Source: Chloroflexota bacterium (GTDB taxonomy: Bacteria; Chloroflexota; Anaerolineae; Anaerolineales; DRMV01). From it: 64,000 nt of DNA. The position numbers and the translations under genes were made by a program. The stretch spans positions 62,001 to 126,000 of the forward strand of contig DRMV01000032.1 of the NCBI GenBank assembly GCA_011322445.1, given 5' to 3'. This document shows, piece after piece, positions 16,428-24,585 of this stretch (position 1 is the stretch's first letter; the number at the start of each line of letters is the position of its first letter). Below the pieces are notes generated by a model, which saw only the letters and a list, made by a program, of their open reading frames with translations, did no database searches and was not told the origin of the DNA.

Positions 16428-17812
16428 TGGCGAAACCCCACACCGTCTACGTCTGCCAAAACTGCGGCAAGCGGGCGCCCAAACCCATGGGGCGCTGCCC
16501 GCAGTGCGGCGCATGGAATTCCTTTGTCGAAGAAGTGATCGCGCCCAGCGGGGGCAGCAAAGGCCGCCGCCGGACAACAACCCGCGGCCAGCCGCGCCGA
16601 CTACACGAAATCGAGGGCAACCTCGGCGAGCGGCTTCCCCTGCCTATCGGCGAATTTGCCCGCGTGCTCGGCGGCGGCATTGTGCCCGGCTCGGTAGTGC
16701 TGGTCGGCGGCGACCCGGGCATCGGCAAATCTACCCTCATGCTGCAAACTGCCCTGGAAATGGCCGCCGTCGGGCGGGTGCTCTATGTTTCGGGCGAAGA
16801 GTCGGAGCGGCAAATCAAGATACGCGCCCAGCGCCTCTGGCGCACTGCCGACGGTAGCGAGCGCCCCTTCCCCGAAAACCTCTATCTCGTTACCGAAACC
16901 GACCTGGAAGCCATCCTCGCCCATGTGGAAACCGTCCAGCCCCGCCTGCTGGTGGTGGATTCCATTCAAACGGTGTACCTGCCCGACCTGCAGTCGTCCG
17001 CGGGGTCGGTTTCCCAGGTGCGGGAATGCGCCAGCCGCCTGCGGGAACTTGCCAAAAGCAGCGGGCTGAGCGTGTTCCTGGTAGGGCATGTCACCAAAGA
17101 GGGCGTGATTGCCGGGCCGCGAGTGCTGGAACACATCGTGGATACCGTGCTCTACCTGGAAGGCGACCGCTTCCAGGCTTACCGCCTGCTGCGCTCGGTG
17201 AAAAACCGCTTCGGCACCACCAGCGAGGTGGGCGTGTTCGAAATGCACGAGCGCGGCCTGGTGGAAGTGAGTAACCCTTCGGAAGCCTTCCTCGCCGAGC
17301 GACTGGTGAACGCCCCCGGTTCGGCCATTGCCGTGACGATGGAAGGCACCCGCCCGCTGCTGGTGGAAATCCAGGGGCTGACCAACCCTACCGCCTTTGG
17401 CAACCCGCGCCGCACCGCCAACGGCGTGGACTTCAACCGCCTGCTGCTGGTGGCCGCGGTGCTCACCCGCCGCGCGGGCGTGCGCCTGAGCGACCAGGAT
17501 GTCTTCGTGAACGTGGTCGGCGGCCTGCGCGTGGGCGAGCCCGCCGCCGACCTCGCGGTGGCTGCGGCACTGGCTTCCTCAGCCAAAGACCGCCCGGTGC
17601 GCGCCGACGCGGTGCTCATCGGCGAAGTAGGGCTTTCGGGCGAACTGCGCAGCGTCAGCCAGTTGGAAGCCCGTCTGCGGGAAGCCGCCAACCTGGGCTT
17701 CAAGGTCGCCATCGTACCCAAACAGGTCGGTCGGCGGCTCAAAGCGCCCCGCGACCTGGAAATTACCCCCGCTCGCAGCCTGAAGCAGGCTTTACAAGCC
17801 GCGCTGGCCTGA
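16427..17812 (+). CDS. radA: DNA repair protein RadA (Sms)
   Basis: RecA-like helicase that drives branch migration. The 461-residue product has an N-terminal zinc ribbon (CQNCGKRAPKPMGRCPQCG), Walker A GGDPGIGKST, VSGEESERQIKIRAQRL, Walker B LLVVDSIQTV, the RadA-specific KNRFG motif, and a C-terminal Lon-like domain with VNVVGGLRVGEPAADLAVA. The ATG at 16427 shares one base with the rnd stop. It shares an operon with the DarT-DarG fusion, a toxin that damages ssDNA. Confidence 0.96.
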   Translation: MAKPHTVYVCQNCGKRAPKPMGRCPQCGAWNSFVEEVIAPSGGSKGRRRTTTRGQPRRLHEIEGNLGERLPLPIGEFARVLGGGIVPGSVVLVGGDPGIGKSTLMLQTALEMAAVGRVLYVSGEESERQIKIRAQRLWRTADGSERPFPENLYLVTETDLEAILAHVETVQPRLLVVDSIQTVYLPDLQSSAGSVSQVRECASRLRELAKSSGLSVFLVGHVTKEGVIAGPRVLEHIVDTVLYLEGDRFQAYRLLRSVKNRFGTTSEVGVFEMHERGLVEVSNPSEAFLAERLVNAPGSAIAVTMEGTRPLLVEIQGLTNPTAFGNPRRTANGVDFNRLLLVAAVLTRRAGVRLSDQDVFVNVVGGLRVGEPAADLAVAAALASSAKDRPVRADAVLIGEVGLSGELRSVSQLEARLREAANLGFKVAIVPKQVGRRLKAPRDLEITPARSLKQALQAALA

Positions 17813-17836
17813 CCCCTGCCCCAAGAGGTAAGCCCA

Positions 17837-18712
17837 ATGCCCACAACCACCCCCTGCCCCCTCTGCGGTCATGACGAGAGCCGCCCCTTCGACACCCGCG
17901 CCTTTCGCGGCTACACCATCCACAACCGCATCTGTACCCGCTGTGGGCTGGTTTATCAATCGCCACGTATGAGCGCCGAGGAACTGGAAGCGTTTTACAC
18001 CGCCGAATACCGGCGGCTCTATCAAGGCAACGAAGGGCCTTCCCCGAAAGACCTGCAAGTCCAGGCTCAGCGCGCCCAGGCCTTGCTGGCCTTTACCCAG
18101 GCCACCGTGCCCAGCGTCCAGCGTCACCTGGATATCGGATGTTCGGCAGGCTTCCTGCTCAAAGCCTTTCAAAAGCACTACGGCTGCGAAGTGCGCGGCA
18201 TCGAACCGGGCAATGCCTACCGCCAATACACCCAACCTCGCGGCCTGATGGTTTACCCCACCCTCGAAGCCCTGCTGGCTGCTGAAGAGTCTCCCTTCGA
18301 CCTGGTGAGCATGTCTCACGTTTTGGAACACCTGCCCGACCCCGTCGGCTACCTCACGGTGCTCCGCGAAAAACTGCTCACCCCCAACGGCTGGCTGCTG
18401 ATCGAAGTGCCCAACCTGTATTGCCACGACAGTTTTGAAGTCGCCCACCTCACCAACTTCAGCGCCCACACCCTGCGGCAAACCCTGCGCCAGGCAGGTT
18501 ATGAAATCGTCACGCTGCGCCAGCACGGGCAGCCGCGTTCGGCCCTGTTGCCGCTCTACCTCACGGTGCTGGCGCGCCCAACCCAGATGCCCAAGCCGCC
18601 AATTCGGCCTGAGCATTTCGTAGCAGCCAAACGCAAAACCGGCATATTCTGCCGCCGCGTGGTTCAAAAATTGTGGCCTCACAAAGCCTGGCTTCCTCTG
18701 CCCGAAGGATAA
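17837..18712 (+). CDS. SAM methyltransferase with N-terminal zinc-binding motif
   Basis: The 291-residue product has an N-terminal zinc knuckle pair (CPLCGHDES ... CTRCGLVYQSPRMS), as in the C-methyltransferase/Methyltransf_13 group, then a Rossmann core with HLDIGCSAGFLLKAF, VRGIEP and the VSMSHVLEHLPDPVGYL segment. This architecture often modifies sugar nucleotides or surface glycans, but the substrate is not evident. It is 24 nt after radA with AAGAGG upstream and probably ends the operon. About 200 bases without a gene follow. Confidence 0.8.
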   Translation: MPTTTPCPLCGHDESRPFDTRAFRGYTIHNRICTRCGLVYQSPRMSAEELEAFYTAEYRRLYQGNEGPSPKDLQVQAQRAQALLAFTQATVPSVQRHLDIGCSAGFLLKAFQKHYGCEVRGIEPGNAYRQYTQPRGLMVYPTLEALLAAEESPFDLVSMSHVLEHLPDPVGYLTVLREKLLTPNGWLLIEVPNLYCHDSFEVAHLTNFSAHTLRQTLRQAGYEIVTLRQHGQPRSALLPLYLTVLARPTQMPKPPIRPEHFVAAKRKTGIFCRRVVQKLWPHKAWLPLPEG

Positions 18713-18867
18713 AACAGCCCTCAAAAGCAGGATGTTTTGGCAGAATTCACGCAGTTATAAAAAACGCTATCATTGCCATGTCATGGCATGGCGAGCCGCC
18801 TCGCAGTGAGATGAGGTGGAAAATCGCGCATCCCCCTGTTTTTAAGCCTTCTATCAGAAAAAACCTG

Positions 18868-18873
18868 TATACT
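18868..18873 (+). promoter_or_regulatory. -10 box (TATACT) for the superoxide reductase gene
   Basis: TATACT lies 46 bases before the ATG in a locally AT-rich stretch. The mRNA leader would be about 40 nt and carries AGAGGAGG before the ATG. No clear -35 was seen. Confidence 0.45.
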
Positions 18874-18919
18874 TGAAGCACGTTTCCCCATTCCCCCAAA
18901 ATCAAGAGGAGGTTATCCC

Positions 18920-19312
18920 ATGAAACTGCAGGAAGCCATCCAAACGGCCGATTGGAAGAAAGAAAAGCACGCGCCAGTCATCGAATGTCCCGACGAAGTC
19001 AAGGCCAATGAGCCGTTCCAGATTACCGTCAGTGTGGGCAAAGACATCCCCCACCCCAACACCACCGAGCACTTCATCGCCTGGATTGACGTCTTCTTCC
19101 AGCCCGAAGGCAGCAAGTTTGCCCATCACGTCGGCCGCTTCGACTTCCGCGCCCACGGCGAATCGGCCAAAGGCCCCAACAAAGGGCCCGTGTACGCCCA
19201 CCCCACCGTCACCTTCTCGATGCAGGTGGGTGAACCAGGCACCCTGATGGCGCTTTCCCACTGCAACATCCACGGCCTGTGGGGCTCGGAGAAGGAAATT
19301 AAAGTCGCGTAG
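18920..19312 (+). CDS. Class II superoxide reductase (neelaredoxin type)
   Basis: Reduces superoxide to peroxide without making oxygen, typical of anaerobes. The 130-residue product has the full iron site: the EKHAPVI segment with Glu15 and His17, HPNTTEH with His45 and His51, and CNIHG with Cys115 and His118. It lacks the N-terminal desulforedoxin domain, so it is the one-iron type. AGAGGAGG is ideally placed before the ATG. It is monocistronic, between its own -10 box and a terminator hairpin. Confidence 0.95.
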   Translation: MKLQEAIQTADWKKEKHAPVIECPDEVKANEPFQITVSVGKDIPHPNTTEHFIAWIDVFFQPEGSKFAHHVGRFDFRAHGESAKGPNKGPVYAHPTVTFSMQVGEPGTLMALSHCNIHGLWGSEKEIKVA

Positions 19313-19370
19313 CAACCGCAGATGACGCAGATTTCATAGAAGCAATCTGCGCCAATCTGTGGAAACTGAG
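19313..19370. repeat. Dispersed CAGATT-rich repeat
   Basis: Directly after the superoxide reductase stop the sequence has GCAGATGACGCAGATTTC and, inverted, AATCTGCGCCAATCTGTGG. The complement reads CCACAGATTGGCGCAGATTG. This resembles TCACAGATTAGCACAGATTGG at about 31213-31233. It appears to be a degenerate dispersed repeat. Confidence 0.55.
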
Positions 19371-19380
19371 GTTCCCCTCC

Positions 19381-19414
19381 AGCCCTTCCCTGCCCGGCGG
19401 TGGGGAAGGGCTTT
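19381..19414 (+). terminator. Hairpin terminator after superoxide reductase
   Basis: Ten-base perfect arms AGCCCTTCCC (19381-19390) and GGGAAGGGCT (19403-19412) are followed by a short, interrupted T-run. It lies just before dus and argues against a GTG start at 19400 for that gene. Confidence 0.6.
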
Positions 19415-19429
19415 CTCACGCCCGCTGCC

Positions 19430-20395
19430 ATGCCCCCTGAACCCACTTTCTGGCTCGGCCCCACGCCGGTTTACGGCGATACCGTGCTCGCCCCGATGGA
19501 TGGCTATTCCGACCTGCCGTTTCGGTCGGTGTGCCGCGAGTTGGGCTCGGCCATCAGTTACACGGAATTCATCCACGCGCCCGATGTCCTCCAGCGGCCA
19601 GAGCACATCCGCCCGCGCTGGCAGTACCTGCCGTGGGAGCAGCCGGTCGTTTTCCAGATCTACGGCAGCACCCCCCAAACCTTGCTGGAAGCCGCCCTGC
19701 GGCTGCAGGAGTACGGCCCCGCGGCCATTGACATCAACATGGGCTGCCCCGATGGGCACATCGTGCGCCGTGGCGCCGGGGCAGGCCTGCTGGGCACCCC
19801 CATCAAAGTCGCCCGCATCATCCGCCTGCTGGCGCGCCACTTGCAAGTGCCCATCACGGCCAAAATTCGGCTGGGGCTGGACGAAAACTGCCGCAATTAC
19901 CGCCTGATTGCCCGCGTTGTGGAAGAAAACGGGGGCGCGTTGCTGGCGGTTCACGGACGCACCCGCGTGCAGCGCTACAAAGGCCAAGCCGATTGGGATG
20001 CTATCGCCGAGGTGGTGCAACTCCTGCGCATTCCGGTGTTGGGCAACGGCGATGTGCGCACACCCGCCGATATCAAGCGCATGAAAGCCCACACCGGGGC
20101 GGCAGGCGTAATGATCGGGCGGGCAGCCATCAACAACCCCTGGATCTTCGCCCGTCGCCGCCGGGAAGACGTTTCCCCCAGCGAAGTATGGGATGTGCTG
20201 CAGCGGCATCTGCACCGCAGCCTCGATTTCTACGGCCCTGAACGGGGGGTCATCCTGTTCCGCAAATACGCGGCGCGTTACCTGGCCCCCTGGCTAACCG
20301 ACCGCGCTCAAAGGCGCGCGCTGCTCACCGCCCCCACCGCCGAGGCCTTCCTGCACCTCGCCCGGCAGATCATCGCAAGCCCCCCGCCCCCCTAA
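19430..20395 (+). CDS. dus: tRNA-dihydrouridine synthase
   Basis: FMN enzyme reducing uridines in the tRNA D-loop. The ATG at 19430 gives 321 residues with the TIM-barrel signatures VLAPMDGYSDLPFR, QIYGSTPQTLLEAA, INMGCPDGHIVRRGAGAGLL, the VHGRTRVQRYKGQADW segment and GNGDVRTPADIKRM. The usual catalytic Cys after NMGCP is present in MGCPDG. An in-frame GTG at 19400 lies inside a terminator hairpin and is rejected. The stop is 4 nt from the convergent minus-strand gene. Confidence 0.93.
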   Translation: MPPEPTFWLGPTPVYGDTVLAPMDGYSDLPFRSVCRELGSAISYTEFIHAPDVLQRPEHIRPRWQYLPWEQPVVFQIYGSTPQTLLEAALRLQEYGPAAIDINMGCPDGHIVRRGAGAGLLGTPIKVARIIRLLARHLQVPITAKIRLGLDENCRNYRLIARVVEENGGALLAVHGRTRVQRYKGQADWDAIAEVVQLLRIPVLGNGDVRTPADIKRMKAHTGAAGVMIGRAAINNPWIFARRRREDVSPSEVWDVLQRHLHRSLDFYGPERGVILFRKYAARYLAPWLTDRAQRRALLTAPTAEAFLHLARQIIASPPPP

Positions 20396-20398
20396 AAC

Positions 20399-20626
20399 CT
20401 ACCGCGAGGTGGTCATTTTGAGAATCTTCCCTTCAGGCGTGACCACCACCCGCACCCGCCGGATGATTTTATGCCCATCGGCGGTCTCGGCCTCGGTGCG
20501 GTAAATCAAGCGCACCAATGCCTCACCTTCCCGGCGCACGGTTGGCTTGATGCCGCGCACTTCGGGGAACTTGCGGGCAACCTTCCGGGTCACCGCCTGA
20601 AGGGTTTCGGGGGAAAGCAAAGGCAT
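20399..20626 (-). CDS. Conserved small protein next to ftsZ, function unknown
   Basis: The 75-residue product starts MPLLSPETLQAVTRKVARKF and has an alternating beta pattern with GEALVRLIYRTEAETADG and RVRVVVTPEGKILKMTTSR. It is basic and soluble, with no recognised domain. It begins four bases after the ftsZ stop, so it is co-transcribed with ftsZ and last in that block. A division-related role is only a guess from position. Confidence 0.7.
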   Translation of the reverse strand: MPLLSPETLQAVTRKVARKFPEVRGIKPTVRREGEALVRLIYRTEAETADGHKIIRRVRVVVTPEGKILKMTTSR

Positions 20627-20630
20627 CGCA

Positions 20631-21716
20631 TTACCCTACCGTCGTAGAGCGCAACCGGCGGCGCAGGAAAGCCGGCACATCCAGGTCGGCGGCGGGAACA
20701 GCCGCTGCCGAAGGCGTCGTTGCCGTCGGCGGCGGCACGGCCACCCGCTCAGCCTGTTTTCCAACCCGCGTCGAAGCAGCCAGCGGCACCCCACCGACGC
20801 CGGTCACCAGCAGGGTCAGTTGCACCCGGCCGGTAAAGTTCGGGTCGGTGCTGAAACCCCAAACCACATCGGCCTCTTCGGGCAAGCGGGCATGCAAGGC
20901 TTCCATGCCTCCCACCACTTCCCACAACGAAAGGTCGTCACCACCCACGAAATTCGCCAGCACACCGGTGGCTGTGGCAAGGGAAATGTGACCCAAGAGG
21001 GGATTGCTGAGGGCGGCGTGAATGGCTTCCTCAACGCGCTTTTCGCCTTTGCCGGTGCCCATCGAAATCAACGCCCCGCCACCGGAAGCCATCAACCGCT
21101 TGATGTCGTTGAAATCGCGATTGATGACGCCAGTTTGGGTGATGATGTCGGTAATGCCCTGAATGGCGCGGCGCAGCACCTCATCGGCCAGGCGAAAAGC
21201 GGCTTCCAACGAGAGGTTGCGGGGAGCCACTTTGAGCAAGCGGTCATTCGGCACCACCACCAGGGTATCGGTGTGTTCGCGCAGGCTGCGCAGCCCGGCT
21301 GCAGCGTTTTTGGCGCGGCGGGTGCCTTCGAAAGCAAAGGGGGTCGTGACCACAGAAATCGTCACCGCGCCCTGGGCTTTGGCAACCTCGGCAGCGACGG
21401 CGATCGCGCCGGTGCCCGTGCCGCCGCCCATCCCCGCGGTCAGGAAGACCATATCGGCGCCAGCCAGCACTTCGCGAAGCGCCTCACGGCTTTCTTCGGC
21501 GGCCTTGCGCCCAATTTCAGGCCGACCGCCTGCACCGTTGCCGCGAGTGGTGTGCGGCCCTAACAACAGTTTGACCGGCGCCGGGTTGGTGCGCAGCACC
21601 TGGGCGTCGGTGTTCGCTGCGATGAATTCCACACCCTGCACACCAAACTCCACCATCCGAGCCACGGTGTTGGAGCCACCGCCACCCAAACCGATCACCT
21701 TGACCACCGTACTCAC
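20631..21716 (-). CDS. ftsZ: Cell division protein FtsZ
   Basis: Tubulin-like GTPase forming the division ring. The GTG at 21716 with GGAGGTGG six bases upstream gives MSTVVKVIGLGGGGSNTV and 361 residues. The tubulin signature GGGTGTGA is present in LTAGMGGGTGTGAIAVAAEVA, and NxDF is present in GVINRDFNDIKRLM. The C-terminal linker is short (about 45 residues, PPPTATTPSAAAVPAADL) and ends in a DVPAFLRRRLRSTT tail that fits an FtsZ C-terminal peptide. The start overlaps the upstream gene by 4 nt. No ftsA or ftsQ is nearby. Confidence 0.95.
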   Translation of the reverse strand: MSTVVKVIGLGGGGSNTVARMVEFGVQGVEFIAANTDAQVLRTNPAPVKLLLGPHTTRGNGAGGRPEIGRKAAEESREALREVLAGADMVFLTAGMGGGTGTGAIAVAAEVAKAQGAVTISVVTTPFAFEGTRRAKNAAAGLRSLREHTDTLVVVPNDRLLKVAPRNLSLEAAFRLADEVLRRAIQGITDIITQTGVINRDFNDIKRLMASGGGALISMGTGKGEKRVEEAIHAALSNPLLGHISLATATGVLANFVGGDDLSLWEVVGGMEALHARLPEEADVVWGFSTDPNFTGRVQLTLLVTGVGGVPLAASTRVGKQAERVAVPPPTATTPSAAAVPAADLDVPAFLRRRLRSTTVG

Positions 21717-22942
21717 GATGCCACCTCCGTAGGAGAATTCACAGGAACCCATTCCAGGGTCGCGCCAGAAGCCTGCAAGGCCGTGCGCACTTCTGTGGGA
21801 AAGTCGTCAGGGCTGCCCAGCAAGGTAATCTGTTGCGCGCGCAAGGCTTCCTCGACGGAAAAGCCCACGGTCGCCTCGCCGCGTTGCAGCCAGGGCAAAG
21901 CGGCGCTGAGGTAATGCGGCGGCACCCCCCGGGCAAAGGAGGGGAGCAAAATGTAACGCTGCGTCGCGACAGCCGCGTGCTTGGACGAGCGCTCAGGCCG
22001 CGAGGGGTGCGGCACCAGGGCTTCCAACGCCGCCACCGCGCCACGGGGCTTGCCGGAAGGCTCCAGCCAGGCCGCCGAGGCTTCAGGGGATTCCGGCGGG
22101 GCCGTCAGCACCCAAAAAGCGCCGCCCAGCACATGGGCAGGCAGGTCGTTTTCCCAGAAAAGGCGCGCAATAGCCGTGTTCGTGCTTTCCACCGCCTCAT
22201 CAGGTTCGCGGCCATAGCGGCTACCCATCCCCATCAGGAAAATCGAGGGCACCCGCCCCAGCGCGGCGCGCGCTTCTACCGCGTACCAGTCGAAAATGCG
22301 GAAGCCGCGGTGGTCTTCGCTGTCAGGGGGGGTAAAGTAGGGCTGAGCAGCCGGCCACACCTCCGGGCCGCCGCGGCCCCATTCAAGGGGCTTGCCTTCA
22401 GCCCAGGCATAAGCGCACAGCCCCAACCGCTCGGCCACCAGCGGGTTGCGCCGCCGCAGGCCCTGCAATGCAGCCCGCAAGAAGGCCAGATCCCAGTAAT
22501 CGCCGCCGGGGGCCAGCGGCGGGAAGAAGGGCTGCAGGCCTTCAGCGTCGGCGGCCGCAGCCAGGGGGGTAAAAGCATCCAGAAAGCGCGCCGGCAGGTC
22601 AGGTTGCCCCCAGGCGTTCCCCCACACTTCTTGCAGGTTGGGACGGTCAAAGAAGGCCACCTGGCGCACCCCCCAGCGGGCATACGACCGCAGCAGCACC
22701 TGCACCTCTGCAGGCGGGGTTTCCAGCGGCAAAACAAAGTGGACAAAAGGCGTGATGCCGTGCGCCAGCAACCCTTTGAGGAAGTCTTCCGGCACGGCAC
22801 GCGTCGCCGTGCTGCGCACCACCAGCCAACCAACCCCCATGCGTTGCAACAGCGGCACTACCCCATCCAAATCGGCCTGGCGGTAGCGGTCGGCTGTGGT
22901 GCTGTAATAAAGCCCAAAACGGCGAGGTTTTTGTTCGGTCAT
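21713..22942 (-). CDS. Uncharacterised TIM-barrel-like protein coupled to ftsZ
   Basis: The ATG at 22942 with GGGAG upstream gives 409 residues beginning MTEQKPRRFGLYYSTTADRY. The pattern of short hydrophobic strands (GVGWLVVRS, GITPFVHFVLPL, VRQVAFFDRPN, LGLCAYAWAEG, SIFLMGMGSRYG) separated by helices suggests a beta/alpha barrel like glycoside hydrolases, with Asp/Glu and Trp residues at strand ends. The C-terminal 100 residues look like an alpha/beta domain (ITLLGSPDDFP). No signal peptide is seen. The TGA overlaps the ftsZ GTG by four bases (GTGA), so FtsZ synthesis is likely coupled to it. Confidence 0.75.
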   Translation of the reverse strand: MTEQKPRRFGLYYSTTADRYRQADLDGVVPLLQRMGVGWLVVRSTATRAVPEDFLKGLLAHGITPFVHFVLPLETPPAEVQVLLRSYARWGVRQVAFFDRPNLQEVWGNAWGQPDLPARFLDAFTPLAAAADAEGLQPFFPPLAPGGDYWDLAFLRAALQGLRRRNPLVAERLGLCAYAWAEGKPLEWGRGGPEVWPAAQPYFTPPDSEDHRGFRIFDWYAVEARAALGRVPSIFLMGMGSRYGREPDEAVESTNTAIARLFWENDLPAHVLGGAFWVLTAPPESPEASAAWLEPSGKPRGAVAALEALVPHPSRPERSSKHAAVATQRYILLPSFARGVPPHYLSAALPWLQRGEATVGFSVEEALRAQQITLLGSPDDFPTEVRTALQASGATLEWVPVNSPTEVAS

Positions 22943-23041
22943 GGTCTGCTCCCAAAAGCGAATGGCCTGTGAGAGCAGGTGCAAGAGTCGTGCCGAAGGG
23001 TGGCAAAACCGCCCGCCGTGTGTGGCTTGTGTTCCAGGGTC

Positions 23042-23833
23042 TCAGGCGCTCATGTCGTCAGCACCATCCATTTCCCCCAAACGGCGCAGGTGGTTCAGGA
23101 ACACCGGTGCGTTCAAACGGCGTTCCAGCACGTGGACAAGGTAACCATGCAGCAGGGTTTCCATCTCACGATGCACAACAGGGGCAGGATGCGCCCGGGC
23201 GGCTTCCCGAAAACTGCTGCGCTGACAGTGGCGCAGGTAACGCAGCGCGTCCACACTCACTGCGGTCAGCCCGCCGCCAGCAGCGCCACAGTGCGGGCAC
23301 ACCACGCCACCTTCCCGCGGGGCGAAAAACTGCGGCTCCGGGCGCAGGGCCTTACCGCAGCGCACACAATGCTGCAGTTCCGGGCGAAAGCCCACCAGGT
23401 CGAGCAGGTGCAGTTCGTAATAGCGCACAACCAGGTCGGCGTCGGGGAAAGTTTCCAAACGGCGCAAGGTTTCCACGAGCAGGCGATACAAGCCCGGATG
23501 GTCTTCGTTTTCGTAGGTGAATTTGTCGGCCAGTTCGGCGACGTGCAAGGCATAGGTCATGCGAAGCAAATGGCGGCGCAAACGCGGGAACGTTTCGAGG
23601 GCTTCGGCCTGGGTCACAATGGCAAGATCGCGCCCTTCGGCCAGGAAAAGCCGCACCGGCGTCAGCGGTTCGAGATGCCCGGCCTTGCGAGAACGGATAC
23701 GCCGCACCCCTTTCGCCAGCGCGCGCAGTTTGCCCCGCCCGCGCGCGTAGAGCACCAGCAAGCGGTCGGCCTCGCCAAAATCGGTATGGCGCAACACCAC
23801 GGCATCTACCGTGAACGTGCGCGGCCTACCCAT
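23042..23833 (-). CDS. recO: DNA repair protein RecO
   Basis: Loads RecA with RecR. The ATG at 23833 gives 263 residues with the N-terminal OB fold (FTVDAVVLRHTDFGEADRLLVLY), KLRALAKGVRRIRSRKAGHLEP, a helical domain and a C4 zinc site (CVRCGKAL ... CPHCGAAGGG). It overlaps the preceding methyltransferase by 8 nt. A longer frame upstream is only the methyltransferase read out of phase. Confidence 0.93.
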   Translation of the reverse strand: MGRPRTFTVDAVVLRHTDFGEADRLLVLYARGRGKLRALAKGVRRIRSRKAGHLEPLTPVRLFLAEGRDLAIVTQAEALETFPRLRRHLLRMTYALHVAELADKFTYENEDHPGLYRLLVETLRRLETFPDADLVVRYYELHLLDLVGFRPELQHCVRCGKALRPEPQFFAPREGGVVCPHCGAAGGGLTAVSVDALRYLRHCQRSSFREAARAHPAPVVHREMETLLHGYLVHVLERRLNAPVFLNHLRRLGEMDGADDMSA

Positions 23834-24563
23834 CCACCGCCTCCCACACCTGATACAGCCCCAAGCGGCCGCCTTCGCCATCGGAGAGAAAAGTCTCCCG
23901 CACTCGGAAGCCGGTGGCAGCCGCCAGGGCTTCCAGTTCGGGCTGCGAAAAGTGGTGCACGTAACGCAACCCCCGCCCGCCGTGCCGCCAATCCAGCAAA
24001 TAATCGCCGGGCTCGACGTCTTCGGGGTGCAGGCCCACGCTTTCCCACGGCTGAATGCGGGCGCGCAGGCGGGCGCTGTTGAGAAACTGCCAGTGGGAAT
24101 GCACAAACAGCCCGCCAGGGGCAAGCAGCCCCCGAACAGCCGCCACGATGCGGCGGCGCAACGCCTCCCCCGGCAGATGGTGCAGCACCGCGAAAGCCAT
24201 CACAAAATCGAAAGGCGCAGGCAGCCCCTCATCCCACGTCGGCTCGGCGATGTCACGCCGCAAAATGCGGAAATCCGTTTCAGGGGGTGGGTCAGCGGCC
24301 GCGGCGCGGGCGTGTTCCAGCAAATCGGGGCTGAAATCCAGCCCCACGTATCGCCCCCGAAAGCCCTGTGCGCGCAGACCGCGCAGCACGTTGCCATGCC
24401 CGCAGCCCACATCCAGCACCGGCGCGCCCGGCGGGACGCGCTCCAAAAGGCGCGCCACGCCGGGCTGCAAGCGCCCGCGCTTCTCGGCAAACGCGGCGCC
24501 AAAGCGGGCGTAGAAGTCGCGGTTGAGGGCCAACAGCGTTTGGGAAACCGCAGGAGCCAGCAT
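23826..24563 (-). CDS. SAM methyltransferase resembling Trm9/ALKBH8 tRNA methyltransferases
   Basis: The ATG at 24563 gives 245 residues. Motif I is VLDVGCGHGNVLRGLRAQG, followed by YVGLDFSPDLLEHARA, a motif IV region FDFVMAFAVLHHLPGE, and LAPGGLFVHSHWQFLNS. The later segment GDYLLDWRHGGRGLRYVHHF matches the GDYLVPW...RYYHxF signature of Trm9-type enzymes, which methylate wobble uridine side chains in eukaryotes. A tRNA substrate is inferred from that motif only. It lies between pgk and recO with short gaps. Confidence 0.75.
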   Translation of the reverse strand: MLAPAVSQTLLALNRDFYARFGAAFAEKRGRLQPGVARLLERVPPGAPVLDVGCGHGNVLRGLRAQGFRGRYVGLDFSPDLLEHARAAAADPPPETDFRILRRDIAEPTWDEGLPAPFDFVMAFAVLHHLPGEALRRRIVAAVRGLLAPGGLFVHSHWQFLNSARLRARIQPWESVGLHPEDVEPGDYLLDWRHGGRGLRYVHHFSQPELEALAAATGFRVRETFLSDGEGGRLGLYQVWEAVDG

Positions 24564-24585
24564 CAAAAATCAAACACCCGGCCGC

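Noticed and set aside
19400..19430. GTG start for dus at 19400
   Set aside because: It falls within the terminator hairpin of the superoxide reductase gene, and the extra residues do not resemble the family.
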